Assembly: GCA_040437565.1 (NCBI GenBank)
Contig: JBDOQK010000003.1
Coordinates: 434,001 to 498,000, forward strand
Reading direction: 5' to 3'
Source: Albugo candida
Taxonomy: Eukaryota; Oomycota; Peronosporomycetes; Albuginales
DNA: 64,000 nt
Shown: positions 47,312 to 58,603 of the stretch, piece after piece
Layout of the letters: each line of letters begins with the position of its first letter
How positions within the stretch are numbered: position 1 is the first letter of the stretch
The notes under the pieces: model-generated
What the model was told of the DNA's origin: nothing
What the model saw: the letters and a program-made list of their open reading frames with translations, nothing else
The model's database searches: none
Program-made: the position numbers and the translations under genes

Positions 47312-47328
47312 TCTTGATATCCGTACGG

Positions 47329-49929
47329 TTAATTACTCGGCTCAACTGGTCGGACACTTGTATGCTTTCTTTGTGAAGAATCCTGTTCCCACAAAGCTGG
47401 CTTTGTGGATCTCTCAGCATTTCGTAAAGCGATAATTGAAGCATTGACAAGTCGCTGTAGAGCGTTTACTTCGCGTAATAGCCATTTTGCAGGTTCTCCA
47501 AGCTGCTTCACACCTCCCGCCGTCTGTAATGTTGCCGCAGATGCTTCCCCAATGGCATTTGTAAGCGCTTTGATCTTTTGCTCCATGATCGTTTGTACGG
47601 CTCTTCGTTCTTTTAAAAGGGTCTCACATTGTTCTACCAAACCATTTACTTTTTCCTCAGCACAATTCGTCTGGGATTCGTTCGTTTGTTGCAACGCATT
47701 CTTTTCATTTTCCAAACAAGCGATTCTCAATTTGAGTTTTTCCGTCTCCTCAGCAATCGAATGCTCCATCCTTTTCGTATCATTGGCTTCCGTGACCACA
47801 GACTGTGGCTCCAAATGCGTATCGGAGATTGAGTCGGGTGTGCCTTGTTCCATGGCAAGCCGTTCAAGATGAATCAGATGCGCCGTTTTCTCGTCCAATT
47901 TTTCTTCCAATTCTTTCTGATGATGATCATATGCATCTAACTCATCCTGCAGAGTTGTAATCTGCTCATCACGCTCATTCAAACGCTGTGTGAGTGCTAT
48001 CATTATGTCGCGCTGCTTCAACAAAAGCTGTTTGTATCGATCCACTTGTGCCTTTTCTTCCTCGATGGTCTCACGCTCTTTCTCCAAGTCAGCAAGACGA
48101 CAGTCATATTCTTTTCGAATACGCTCCTGATGCTCCTTTATGGCATCACGAACAGTTGGGTCTTCCACATTGCCCGCGAATACATTTATCTCCTCATTAT
48201 TACCAAACTGAAGTGTCTCGTGATGAGAGCTCATAAGCATTTGGGACATGAGCATTGTAATTCGTTCTTCAAGTTTCTTTTTTTCCTCCTTTTCCTTCAT
48301 GAATTCCTTCGAGCGTTCTTCTAGAGCGCGAATAGCAGCCATCTTATCTTCTTCCGCACGACGGCGTTGCTCCTCGAGCTCTAACAACCGACGTTTATCA
48401 ACCACATTGCGACTCTTTTCTTCCAATTCTGCACGAAGTCGTTTAAGTTCTCGTTCATACTTTCGTAAGAGCGATTTCTGATCAAAGTCTTCGTTCACAC
48501 GGGCTTCATTCTTGATATTTTTCGCACGATTTGCGAATTTGAGTGTGGATAACGATTCGATCATAGCTTCCTGAGCCGGAGAGATCATGGCCATCATTGT
48601 CGTTTTACAATTTCCCCCCAGTGAATCTTCCAAAATCCGCGTGAGCTTGCTATCTCGATACGGAATGTGTTGTCGACCACGAAAATCCGTCAATGCAGCA
48701 ATTACATTTCCGAGCGCTGATAGCGACTGATTGATTTTCTTACTCTCTTCCAGACGTTGCCCAGTAGCACCGGAAAGGCGAACTCTTTCAGATCCGGCTA
48801 AATCCACGAGATTTAGCTTCCCGACTTTAAAACTTTGGCGAATCATTGATTCAATTGATGGATGACCACGCTGCAGCCTTCCTTGTGCGTGCTTTCCCGA
48901 TTTGTTTGGTCCGAGTCGCGATTGATACGCATTTACTAAGCTCGTGAATTCCTCGGGAGAAAGCTCATTTCCTTGTGTGTCCACATACGAGGTACGACTT
49001 TGCTCTGCGATAATGATGAATACAGCATGGCTTCGTGATGACATTTCATTCATTCGAGTCGATCCTGTTGCTCGCATTGCTCCACCACGTTCCATGAGCC
49101 CATAAATCTCTTCTGGTGAGCGCACGACCCATTCGGAAAGACCTTCTACAAACACACCACGCTTCTTATCCTCTCGAATTGTCAGATTATTTCGTTCGGG
49201 TTTCAGCAGATCCGAAATAGTTTCGTTATAAATTTGCAAATAAGAAGCCCGTACGAGAAATCGAGTACGTGCGGACACATTAGAGCTAATGTGTTGGAAG
49301 ATCTGTTCAATAGCTCGAGGTATGATTCCACGCTCTTCGACTAAACCGGCAGAATTGAAGCCTTCCATTGTATACGTTTTACCCGTTCCTGTCTGCCCGT
49401 ACGCGAAAATCGTGGCATTATAACCCTCCAAAGAGCTTTCTACAACAGCTTTCGCTGTATTCTCATATACTGTGCTCTGTGTACAATGCTGATCGTACAC
49501 GTGATCGAATGAAAACACTTGGCTCCCGTACATTGCCATGTTACTGGGATCCATTCCGGTCGGCATTGAATTCTCAGTTACTGTCAGTAAATGGCCTGAA
49601 GAATCGACTTGAATCACATTTTGGAAAGGTCTGTCACTTTCGAGTTCGCGTGGCAGTGGCGGCCGAACGCGAATGACGACTTTGAAATTGCCTCCACGTT
49701 CAGAAGACGTGGAGGAATGCGTACTAATTGCATCGGAATCGTGTTCGGATCGATTCGAGTGTGCGGGTGAAGATGCGATGTAGTTTATATGTGTCTGAGG
49801 GTACTGCGGTTGAGATGTCCGCTTTCGAATCGCTTTCGTTCGTAGAGGAGATGGATCGTTTCCATGAGAATGTAAGGCAGATCGAGATCGTGAAGTACTG
49901 TGTAGAGGCTTGCGTGAGGTGTATTCCAT
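47329..49929 (-). CDS. Kinesin-like motor protein, N-terminal motor
   Basis: Single long exon, 866 residues, ATG at 49929. After a serine-rich leader the motor runs from about residue 81 to 500: P-loop GQTGTGKT at 178-185, switch I NEMSSRSH at 294-301, switch II LVDLAGSER at 374-382, then YRDSKLTRILEDSLGGNCKT. Between the two switches is an extra segment of about 55-60 residues (roughly 311-369), longer than in most kinesins. Long coiled coils follow (about 490-830), so it probably dimerises. I cannot assign a subfamily by eye. It should move along microtubules in transport or division. Confidence 0.88.
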   Translation of the reverse strand: MEYTSRKPLHSTSRSRSALHSHGNDPSPLRTKAIRKRTSQPQYPQTHINYIASSPAHSNRSEHDSDAISTHSSTSSERGGNFKVVIRVRPPLPRELESDRPFQNVIQVDSSGHLLTVTENSMPTGMDPSNMAMYGSQVFSFDHVYDQHCTQSTVYENTAKAVVESSLEGYNATIFAYGQTGTGKTYTMEGFNSAGLVEERGIIPRAIEQIFQHISSNVSARTRFLVRASYLQIYNETISDLLKPERNNLTIREDKKRGVFVEGLSEWVVRSPEEIYGLMERGGAMRATGSTRMNEMSSRSHAVFIIIAEQSRTSYVDTQGNELSPEEFTSLVNAYQSRLGPNKSGKHAQGRLQRGHPSIESMIRQSFKVGKLNLVDLAGSERVRLSGATGQRLEESKKINQSLSALGNVIAALTDFRGRQHIPYRDSKLTRILEDSLGGNCKTTMMAMISPAQEAMIESLSTLKFANRAKNIKNEARVNEDFDQKSLLRKYERELKRLRAELEEKSRNVVDKRRLLELEEQRRRAEEDKMAAIRALEERSKEFMKEKEEKKKLEERITMLMSQMLMSSHHETLQFGNNEEINVFAGNVEDPTVRDAIKEHQERIRKEYDCRLADLEKERETIEEEKAQVDRYKQLLLKQRDIMIALTQRLNERDEQITTLQDELDAYDHHQKELEEKLDEKTAHLIHLERLAMEQGTPDSISDTHLEPQSVVTEANDTKRMEHSIAEETEKLKLRIACLENEKNALQQTNESQTNCAEEKVNGLVEQCETLLKERRAVQTIMEQKIKALTNAIGEASAATLQTAGGVKQLGEPAKWLLREVNALQRLVNASIIALRNAERSTKPALWEQDSSQRKHTSVRPVEPSN

Positions 49930-50385
49930 CTCCCTTTACGAAAGTGGTTAGCGGTTGCAGAAACGGAAGCATTTAGTCGTTTCATTGCGATGTTTCACGT
50001 TCGGAGTGATTGTTACTGTATAGAATGCGAAGTGAACGCTAACAAAAGTTGCGTTTGTACAGCGATTATAGCAGTGAGGGTAGTAAAGATTGCATAAATG
50101 GAAAGAATGCTGCGAAAGCTTTGATTGTGTCCATTCACATTCACTCTCTGCGAAGGGCATAATGCATGTGATTTGGTAAATAATAGAGCTTGAGTGCCTA
50201 TGATTGCTACTGATAGGACACATTGGGATAATGACTGAAAGAATTGTTCGGATTGGTTGATAAGATAGAATAATCAAGCGACTCATGATTGGAGGTAATC
50301 TTCCATTTCACTAGCCAATAGTCGTTGATTTTCAAGAAAGCTCAACGTCAACTTCCATTTTGCCTTTCGCTCCCAAAGAACATCG
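49930..50385. promoter_or_regulatory. 456-bp divergent intergenic region
   Basis: It separates the start codons of the kinesin (minus) and the double cathepsin (plus), so both promoters lie here. No specific element was recognised. Confidence 0.4.
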
Positions 50386-53316
50386 ATGTTGGTCTTTTAC
50401 GCATTTGGGGCGCTATTGGGGCTGTTGCGACCGATATTGAGTGAAGGGAAATGCTACCAGCGCCATTTAAATCGCACAGAGGTTCTTACTAGTCCTCGAT
50501 CTCATGAAATTGTCGACTCGAGCGAGTTGCCCAAAAATTTTGATTGGCGGGATATCAATGGCGTTAACTACGTGACGATTACAAGGAATCAACATATTCC
50601 CTTTTACTGCGGATCGTGCTGGGCGTTTGGTGAGAGTTTGTTATTTGAAGCAATGAGGATGCTTGACTATAAATGTTTCGAATGTAGCATCGACATCATC
50701 GCTGTCAGATCGAATTCATATTGAAAGATCCCGCAGCCGAAAAGAAAAAAATCCTGTTGACGTTCTTCGGGAGGTGGTGTTGGCCCCTCAAGTGCTGCTG
50801 AATTGTGACACTGCCGATGAAGGGTGTCATGGAGGCGATCCTNNNNNNNNNNNNNNNNNNNNNNNNNNNNNNNNNNNNNNNNNNNNNNNNNNNNNNNNNN
50901 NNNNNNNNNNNNNNNNNNNNNNNNNNNNNNNNNNNNNNNNNNTCTTTTACGCATTTGGGGCGCTATTGGGGCTGTTGCGACCGATATTGAGTGAAGGGAA
51001 ATGCTACCAGCGCCATTTAAATCGCACAGAGGTTCTTACTAGTCCTCGATCTCATGAAATTGTCGACTCGAGCGAGTTGCCCAAAAATTTTGATTGGCGG
51101 GATATCAATGGCGTTAACTACGTGACGATTACAAGGAATCAACATATTCCCTTTTACTGCGGATCGTGCTGGGCGTTTGGTGAGAGTTTGTTATTTGAAG
51201 CAATGAGGATGCTTGACTATAAATGTTTCGAATGTAGCATCGACATCATCGCTGTCAGATCGAATTCATATTGAAAGATCCCGCAGCCGAAAAGAAAAAA
51301 ATCCTGTTGACGTTCTTCGGGAGGTGGTGTTGGCCCCTCAAGTGCTGCTGAATTGTGACACTGCCGATGAAGGGTGTCATGGAGGCGATCCTTTGAGTGC
51401 TTTTCGATACATTCATGAGAAGGGGATTCCTGATGAAAGCTGTCAACGTTATCAAGCGACAGGCCATGATACTGGTAATCAGTGCCGAATGCAAGATATA
51501 TGTGAGAATTGCGCCTCGAGTCGAGGATGCTGGGCGCAGAAAACGTATGAAAAATACTTTGTCAGCGAGTTTGGAACTGTTCGTGGTGAAGACCAAATGA
51601 AGGCGGAGATTTACGCCCGTGGGCCAATTGTATGCACAGTCGATGTCACGGATGCATTTCTGAATTATCAGGGCGGTATTTTTGATGATAAGACACATGC
51701 GATGAGTATGGACCACGCCATTTCTGTTGTTGGATGGGGTGAGTCAAAAGATGGCACAAAATATTGGGCTGTGAGAAACAGCTGGGGGAGGTTCGTAATC
51801 TTGACGTAATCAAAATGGAATGGGTTTATAACAACTTGATTACTTTTAGTTTTTGGGGTGAAGACGGATGGTTCAGAATCGTTCGCGGAGTAAATAATCT
51901 TGGTATCGAAAGTGAATGCACATTTGGTGTTCTGAGAAACAACGGCTGGCCACAGTTTGTTTATGCTGATGATGCAACACCCAACTTGTCCAAGAGAATT
52001 GGTGCTGAAATAACGAGTAGTTTTACAAAAGAACATGCAGACGACGATGAAAAAGAAGAAGATGATGATGATGAAGATGATGATGATGAAAATGATGATG
52101 AAGAAGAAGAAGATGAGAAGGAAATTGATGACGATGATGACAAAAAGTCTAATGAGGGTCTTCTCCGTGAAATAAACAAGTCATCTTTCGCTGCATGCAG
52201 AGAGAAAGTACGTTTTGAGAACGGTGAAAAGGTATTATCGCCACTACCACACGAAACAATCAAAGCCGAAGATTTGCCGAAGACGTGGGACTGGCGAAAC
52301 GTCAATGGCGTCAGCTTTGTGACTTGGGATAAAAACCAACACATACCACACTATTGTGGAAGTTGTTGGGCTCAAGGAACAACAAGCGCGTTATCCGATC
52401 GAATCATGATCCTTCGAAATGGTACGTCATTCATATTATTTGTACCAATTTCTTGACCTTTATTCTCTTCTCGATCATTCCAGCAACATGGCCGGAAATT
52501 GCGTTATCAGCACAAGTTCTGATCAATTGTCATGGAGGGGGTAGTTGTGCTGGTGGCAACCCTGGACTCGTCTATGAATATGCACACCGGCATGGAATTC
52601 CCGACCAGACATGCCAAGCGTACCAGGCACAGAATCTCAATTGCAATGAGTTTGCCATATGTGAGACGTAAGTGACGTTTATCCAGATACCTTAAAATTT
52701 TCTCGGATTCAAATACAAATCGATGTCTCTCTACAGCTGCTGGTCGACGAATACTTCCTTCACTCCGGGTCGTTGCGAGGCGATCAAACGATTCAAAAAG
52801 TATTATGTCTCGGAATACGGAAGGGTGACCGGTGCGGATCGCATGAAAGCTGAGATATTTAAGCGTGGTCCTATTGGCTGTGGCGTCCATGCGACAGAAA
52901 AATTTGTGGCTTATACTGGTGGGATCTATTCTGAATCAGTCATGTGGCCAATTCCGAATCATGAAATCTCGGTCGCTGGATGGGGTTTCGATGAAGATAC
53001 TCAAACAGAGTATTGTACGTTCGAATATTATATCATACCTATGGGATGCTGACATCGTGTGTCGTGTTGCAGGGATTGGCAGGAACTCTTGGGGAACGTA
53101 CGTTGACTACATTCCCGACGCTCGACTGCGCCTCACACTTGTACCTGTAGCTACTGGGGAGAACATGGATGGTTTCGCATCAAAATGCATCACTCGAACC
53201 TCGGGATTGAGTCTGACTGCGATTGGGGTGTGCCACTTGCTGATGGATCCAAGCCGACAGCATTCGAGAAAACGGTGTTTGAACCGTCGGAACTTGGTGT
53301 ACTTGCAGTCGATTAG
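50386..53316 (+). CDS. Double-domain cathepsin Z (papain family C1A), secreted
   Basis: Exons 50386-50629, 51238-51790 (first copy 50688-50842 before the gap), 51850-52421, 52484-52667, 52737-53014, 53073-53097 (25 nt) and 53151-53316 give 673 residues with the overlap collapsed. A signal peptide ([21 protein letters not shown]) leads into a first cathepsin Z domain: [14 protein letters not shown] (Cys78), [11 protein letters not shown] and NSWG. An Asp/Glu-rich linker (52037-52140) joins a second domain with its own short propeptide: [25 protein letters not shown] and GRNSWG. The HIP loop is specific to cathepsin X/Z carboxypeptidases. Both catalytic Cys-His-Asn triads look intact. One continuous frame crosses the linker, so this is one polypeptide unless processed later. 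Confidence 0.9.
50393..51392. repeat. Assembly artefact inside the cathepsin gene: 450-bp overlap around a 100-N gap
   Basis: Bases 50393-50842 equal 50943-51392 (offset 550), with N at 50843-50942. The second copy lacks the ATG, as expected for an overlapping contig end, so it is not a third cathepsin domain. Confidence 0.92.
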
Positions 53317-53406
53317 ACCGCTATTTCATGTGTCCGTGTTGTTAAAGTAGGCTCATGTAACGAGACATAAAGTTGTGAATCGATCAATTTGAACTTGATT
53401 TTCTGA

Positions 53407-54447
53407 ATGAGCTTTGGACGCACTAATTATCGCATAGGTGGCACTCGCGGTGGAGCAGACCGTACGTGCGCTATCTCTGCATGTAATCTTGCCCGAGTGT
53501 CTGATATGTCGCTCTAGAGTTCAAGTGGGATGACGTCAAGTCGGATAAGTACCGTGAAAACTATTTGGGGCATTCTGTTTGTGCACCAGTTGGGCGCTGG
53601 CAAAGAGGTTTGTGACTTCTTACATTACAATATGGAATTTCTCGTCAACCATTGTGATAGGGAAAGATTTGACGTGGTATGCAAAGAATGGCAATGATAA
53701 AACTGCAGCCGATGCGAAGGCGATGATACAAGCAGAAATAGCAGCAGCAAAGCAAAAAGATGAAGACATGATGAACGAAGCCTTGTGAGTCTCTGCTTAG
53801 CGGTTTCTTAGCCATATTTCTCATTCTGTGTGCGTTTAAGAGGAATTGCTCCAAGGCGTCGCCAATCTTCGACACACGCTCTCGATGCGACAGAAATGAA
53901 AGAGCTTTTAAAAAAAGGCGATGTAGAACATGATTCACTGTATGTTGAACGTGTGGAAGGATTGGGAGCCGCTTCCGAAGGAATTGAGACGGATATTGGA
54001 TCAATGCCGAAGAAAAGCATGGCCGAACGGTATAAAGATCGACTTGGCAAAGCCGATGTTACGTATGGCTTACCTGGAAACATCACAAAAGCAGTGGAAG
54101 TGTGTGGTGAGACAAAACGAGAGACAGAGGTGGGGACCTCACCGGCTGTGGAGATAAAGTTGACAAAGTCGAAGAAAAAGGATAAAAAGCACAAACGCGT
54201 GAAAAAAGCAAAACGGAAGAATAAAAAGAAAGCTGCATCAAGTGTTGATGACAATCTAGCATCAGATCAGGCACGAAAGTCCTATAGACGCGACACTGTT
54301 TATCGATCTCGTACTGCATCTCGGTCCATCGATACTCAGCGCTGCAGAAAAGGAACACGTCGATCACGGTCACGCTCACGCTCACGACCCCATATGCATT
54401 CTAGACGCAACAGGTTTCATACAAGATCGACGTCTAGCTCTCGTTAG
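53407..54447 (+). CDS. MMTAG2-like protein with Arg-Ser-rich tail
   Basis: Exons 53407-53461, 53518-53607, 53661-53784 and 53841-54447 give 291 residues. The N-terminus ([20 protein letters not shown], then [20 protein letters not shown] and DLTWYAKN) is the conserved domain of multiple myeloma tumour-associated protein 2 (human C1orf35). The C-terminal half is lysine-rich, then Arg-Ser-rich ([12 protein letters not shown]), as in splicing-associated proteins. Molecular function is not well defined; a nuclear RNA-related role is inferred from the tail. Introns of 53-56 nt. It converges on the FAD synthase gene; with the overlap collapsed the two stop codons are about 40 bp apart. Confidence 0.85.
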
Positions 54448-54699
54448 TGACAGGTGATGAATGCATGTTCTTTATTTTCAAGTCTATNNNNNNNNNNNNN
54501 NNNNNNNNNNNNNNNNNNNNNNNNNNNNNNNNNNNNNNNNNNNNNNNNNNNNNNNNNNNNNNNNNNNNNNNNNNNNNNNNNNNNNNNTCACGCTCACGAC
54601 CCCATATGCATTCTAGACGCAACAGGTTTCATACAAGATCGACGTCTAGCTCTCGTTAGTGACAGGTGATGAATGCATGTTCTTTATTTTCAAGTCTAT
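54376..54699. repeat. Assembly artefact: 112-bp overlap around a 100-N gap
   Basis: Bases 54376-54487 equal 54588-54699 (offset 212), with N at 54488-54587. It repeats the end of the MMTAG2-like gene. Confidence 0.9.
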
Positions 54700-55644
54700 T
54701 ACGATTTCGAAGTGGTATGTACATGTCGTTGACGTCCCAATCTTTCTTGGGACCCATCCTCTAGTGAATACGCTGGGAGATAATACCCTCTAACTTGTTC
54801 TGTTTTCTCACTTGCTTGAGCGTCTCCGTCGGCGGGATGCCGCCACAGCGAAGGATTTTCTACAGTATCGTATATATTTCCCAATGACGTGTATCCGTGG
54901 TCGTACAAGGAGCAGTAATCAATCTCGCAGTGTCGTATAAAGCTCCACACATCCGCATAAGTCCATCGAAGAATTGGATTAATCCGTAAAAACGGAGGCC
55001 ATCCCATTGTGCTTGGAGCGATATGCTCTAGCTCGTCCGTTGATGGGTCGCCTCTTCGTACACCCATGAAGATTGCTTTTGTGTTATATTTCTCGATCAT
55101 ATCTCGTACACCTTCAACAAAAGAGCACTTATAAACGTGACAGACAAGGTCATACCTATTTCAAATAAGTGAGGCATATGAGACATAAGGAGGTTAAGCT
55201 TACTTACTTGGATTTACATGTCTCAATAAAATCACGAACTTGTGGAAACTGATCATGTGAATCAAAGTATAAGACCGGTAATTGCTTCAATATTCCACCG
55301 ATTGGATCCATTTCTGATTGCAATGGTTCGGTCGTCAAATTGTTTGTAGGCATCTCACAGGAAGTGGCTGGATGTCTGATCGATGATTCTCGGTTGTCAA
55401 TTTCGGTGAAGCTTTTTTTCTCTTGCAGCTGCTTCCATTTTTGTGTGAGTACAATACGAATTAGATGAAGTACAAGGGTCGAATCTTTTCCTCCATTAAA
55501 ACTAAAGCATAGCTGCCCTATACCAAATATATCAATAATGCGATGAATAAGATCCAGAGAGCTTTGCATTCGGCATCGTGCTGAGGCGTCTACACTCTGA
55601 TACAATGTGCTATATCGTTGCAACAATGCCTCGTGCATCGACAT
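54699..55644 (-). CDS. FAD synthase (FMN adenylyltransferase), PAPS-reductase-like fold
   Basis: Exons 55208-55644 and 54699-55155 with a 52-nt intron give 297 residues. The nucleotide-binding motif SFNGGKDS is near residue 48, followed by VLHLIRIVL. Later motifs typical of eukaryotic FAD synthases: AIFMGVRRGDP, LRINPILRWTYADVWSFIR, YCSLYDHGYTSLG. It converts FMN and ATP to FAD, the last step of flavin cofactor synthesis. It lacks the molybdopterin-binding-like domain of animal FLAD1, resembling fungal FAD1. An Asn/Thr/Glu-rich insert sits around residues 75-110. Confidence 0.9.
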
Positions 55645-56897
55645 TGTAACGATTGCTACACCTTATCGTACTTATTCTAAACTTAGATACGATCGTACGT
55701 AATGGCATCAATCGAGAGAGCTTTGAATGCAATCTCCTGACGTCTCTCTGCATTACAAGGGCACTCTGTCAAAGAAGAACGAGTGTCTTTGGCCACTGGA
55801 AAACCTCATTTCAATCGCAATGTACTTATTCACATAAAAGCTGTCTTTTGGTTGGCGATTAATGATAAAATCAGCTGCAGCTTGAAAATGTTCAGCGTAC
55901 CTGTTATAGAAGTGAGTCAGTCGAAATGATCACATCCACGTGAAGAAAGAAAGTCATATTGTATGGCGCATATACGGTTAAAAAGATGTGCAAGCAGCGA
56001 GTATTATATCTTCTACAGATGACATTTGATCTTTGTGTTTTGCGTTAGTAGCCATTGAGCTCAACCCGATGTGTATCGATTCACAATACATCACCAGGGC
56101 ATGTCTCAAGATCCAAGATACCATTGAGCATGTCGCTATTAATCATTGAGTCGACAGTCGCGGGATTAATGTTCGCTTTGTGGTTTTGATGATAGCCCGC
56201 GTTTTTTTCTCTTCATTCGAACAAAGCATGACACGACCTTTCTTTTTGAAATCCGAGCCGGATGATATTATCAGCTCCAACGGGTGGGAACAAGTCTTTG
56301 TATGCTGGATGCGAAGCGCATGTTATGTACGTATCGGCATCGCATTTTGGAATGCTCGAATAAGGGAGACTATTGATGGACGAACGACAGCTATGTCTTG
56401 GAAACGCTTTGAATTCTGTCATCTTCTGGCGTGTGTACATGTAATGGAACGCTTTTTGTAGAGCTGTATGTTTTGGCTATCAGTAAGTGTAGGCATTTCT
56501 GGGATTTCAAGCTGATAAAAGTAAGAATCACTACGTTCCTCTCTACATCAAGGATTGTTGAATGCCTGTCACTACTGCATTGAACAGTGCATTCGCCTGG
56601 AAGCACTCGAACAAGTGAAAGAAACAAGTATTGGAACACCCAAGACGCTGAAATTACTAACTCTTACACCCTTGCCAGAACAGTTTCTGAAATGTTCGGA
56701 GCGGAACTATGGATATCCTTGGAGAATAAATGTATTGTATCATCGTCACTACTACGCAGTGGATGAAGTCCAATGAGCAAGCACATGATACCAATCAGGC
56801 GGAAGCAAAGGTGATTGTTACAATCATGATTTTACCTAATCAGAGTTGTATGGACAAAGAAGCTTCACATTCTCATAAAATGAAGAAATCACCTGAC
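55645..56897 (+). other. Region with fragmentary plus-strand coding signals, gene not resolved
   Basis: Plus-strand frames occur at about 55702-55905 (contains GKPHFNRNVLIHIKAVFWLA after an in-frame TGA), 56180-56461 (MTRPFFLKSEPDDIISSNGW) and 56555-56776 (RLEALEQVKETSIGTPKTLK). They could be exons of one gene with several short introns, but I could not join them through consistent splice sites and recognise no family. It may be a real unknown gene or a relic. Confidence 0.3.
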
Positions 56898-57126
56898 TCA
56901 ACGTTGCACAAATAAACAGATGTGGAACTGCATCCCGCTGATTTCGTCACAGACCGCTTGTACCTCCCCTTTGTATACACTGATTAATTGCAGCTCCTTT
57001 GCCATACAAAAACACAGTGTTATTCTATCTTGCTTATAGTTCAAGCAGTTTGTAACATATAACATGTCGTCTAATGTATCGGCCTGTACGTAATCATTAT
57101 TTACATTCATACACACCGGCGATTGG

Positions 57127-58335
57127 TTAAAAAAAGCATTTCCGATGTAAAATTGCCTCGTGATGCTCTTCCCATTCTTGCTTACTAATGTGCATATCCC
57201 GGAACGTTGAAAGAGAAGCAAGAATGGACCCACCAATCCAAGCCGCGATCTTTCGATGCGTATTATACCCTCGTTCGCGGAATTGAGCATCAGGAACTAC
57301 TGAAAGCTTTTCATTGCAATTGGATTGTAATTCTTCCTGTATTCGTGAGTAGCCTTTGATCATTGTCGTTCCACCCGCAAGTAAGACTGCCTGACGAAGA
57401 TTTCCGCGAAGATCTTCATCACACATTGCGATGGAGTCGAGCACAGCTTGATGTATCCCTTTGGTACACTTTAGCGAGCATTCAGATTGCAACTCTTTTG
57501 GCTCGAAAAGAACTCGGGATGGTTTACATAATGTCTCATTATCAATCAAAAGCTCTGTTCCATCGGGAAGCTCAAATGGAATGCTGCTCGTGATTTCGTC
57601 TCTTTCATTTTGAGCTTTACTTTGCATGAAACATGATGATTCCTTGATACTATCGAGTGTCTGAGGATGGAGAGCATCTACTGAATGTCCATCTTGTGCT
57701 AGCAATATTTTCAATCTTTTACTGATGTCAATTCCACCAATATCGTAATGCACGGAAGCATGCGGTAGAGCATATCCTTCAAAAATGGGAACCGCATGGC
57801 TGGATCCATGTCCAATTTCTAAAACAATCCCACGTGTTCTTCCTGAAGCAAACAGCGATAAGGAACATTGATTCATCGTATAAAAGCCCGACACTCTGTA
57901 GGTTTCAAACAATATTTGTGCCATGCGCCCTTGCTGCTTCGCGAAATCGTCGGAGGGTGACAGGCAGCTCAGAATCTACGCAGTCAAGCTCAACCACACT
58001 GACAAATAGCGTGTCCATGTACATACAGGGAGTGCTGATCTTTCCGGATTCACGCGAAGCTGCTGGACAAACGTGTGCCTCCAGATTTTTTCAAGGGCAT
58101 CCCAATCTTTCACAATTCCTCGTTCAATCGGGTAGTTGGTCGCCACAATCTCGCGATGTTGTTGACATTTCGATCCGATGACAGAGTATTTACTGTGTTG
58201 TTTCAGCGGCGACGTTGTGACTTCCGTCCGATTGTCGCTGAGGATACACGAAGGAAAGAGAGATTGCGGCAGATCTTCGCTAGCAAAACCAGCTTTCATG
58301 ACACCGGAGCCATTATCGATCACAATCGCCTCCAT
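57127..58335 (-). CDS. Divergent actin-related protein
   Basis: Exons 58027-58335 and 57127-57975 with a 51-nt intron give 385 residues, actin-sized. Conserved parts: phosphate-1 loop DNGSGVMKAGFA, RGIVKDWDALEKIW, MAQILFETYRVSGFY, adenosine motif AVLLAGGTTMIKGY, and C-terminus WIGGSILASLSTF ending HRKCFF. The phosphate-2 loop, DSGDG in actin, reads EIGHG (residues 156-160), so two aspartates around ATP are replaced. The end of the protein is closest by memory to ARP1/centractin, but the rest is too divergent to assign a subfamily. Likely a cytoskeletal or dynactin/chromatin complex subunit. Confidence 0.75.
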
Positions 58336-58603
58336 CGGACGTCTATTATTACTTAGCCCATGGGGTCATGACGCAACGTTTTTGTTGATTCTATATTGAA
58401 TTCACATACAATCACACAATTTCGTGTCAACGATATTGAATGATTGTAGAAATTCCGCAATGAAACTATACTTCATTTGAAACAGTCACGATTCGACGAA
58501 CGATCCAGCGATACTGAGAAAAATAACGTGCTGACACTCGTGCTATCTGAGACTTTTCTCCTTACCATTTGCAAACATTTACTAGAATTCTCAAGCTTAC
58601 CGC
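58336..58603. promoter_or_regulatory. Divergent intergenic region
   Basis: 268 bp between the ARP start (minus) and the small secreted protein start (plus). No element was assigned. Confidence 0.4.

Noticed and set aside
50943-51392. Third cathepsin domain or second cathepsin gene
   Set aside because: Exact copy of 50393-50842 bounded by the N run; no independent start codon.
55702-55905. Selenoprotein
   Set aside because: Only one in-frame TGA, no known selenoprotein context and no SECIS element that I could see; kept only as a low-interest observation.
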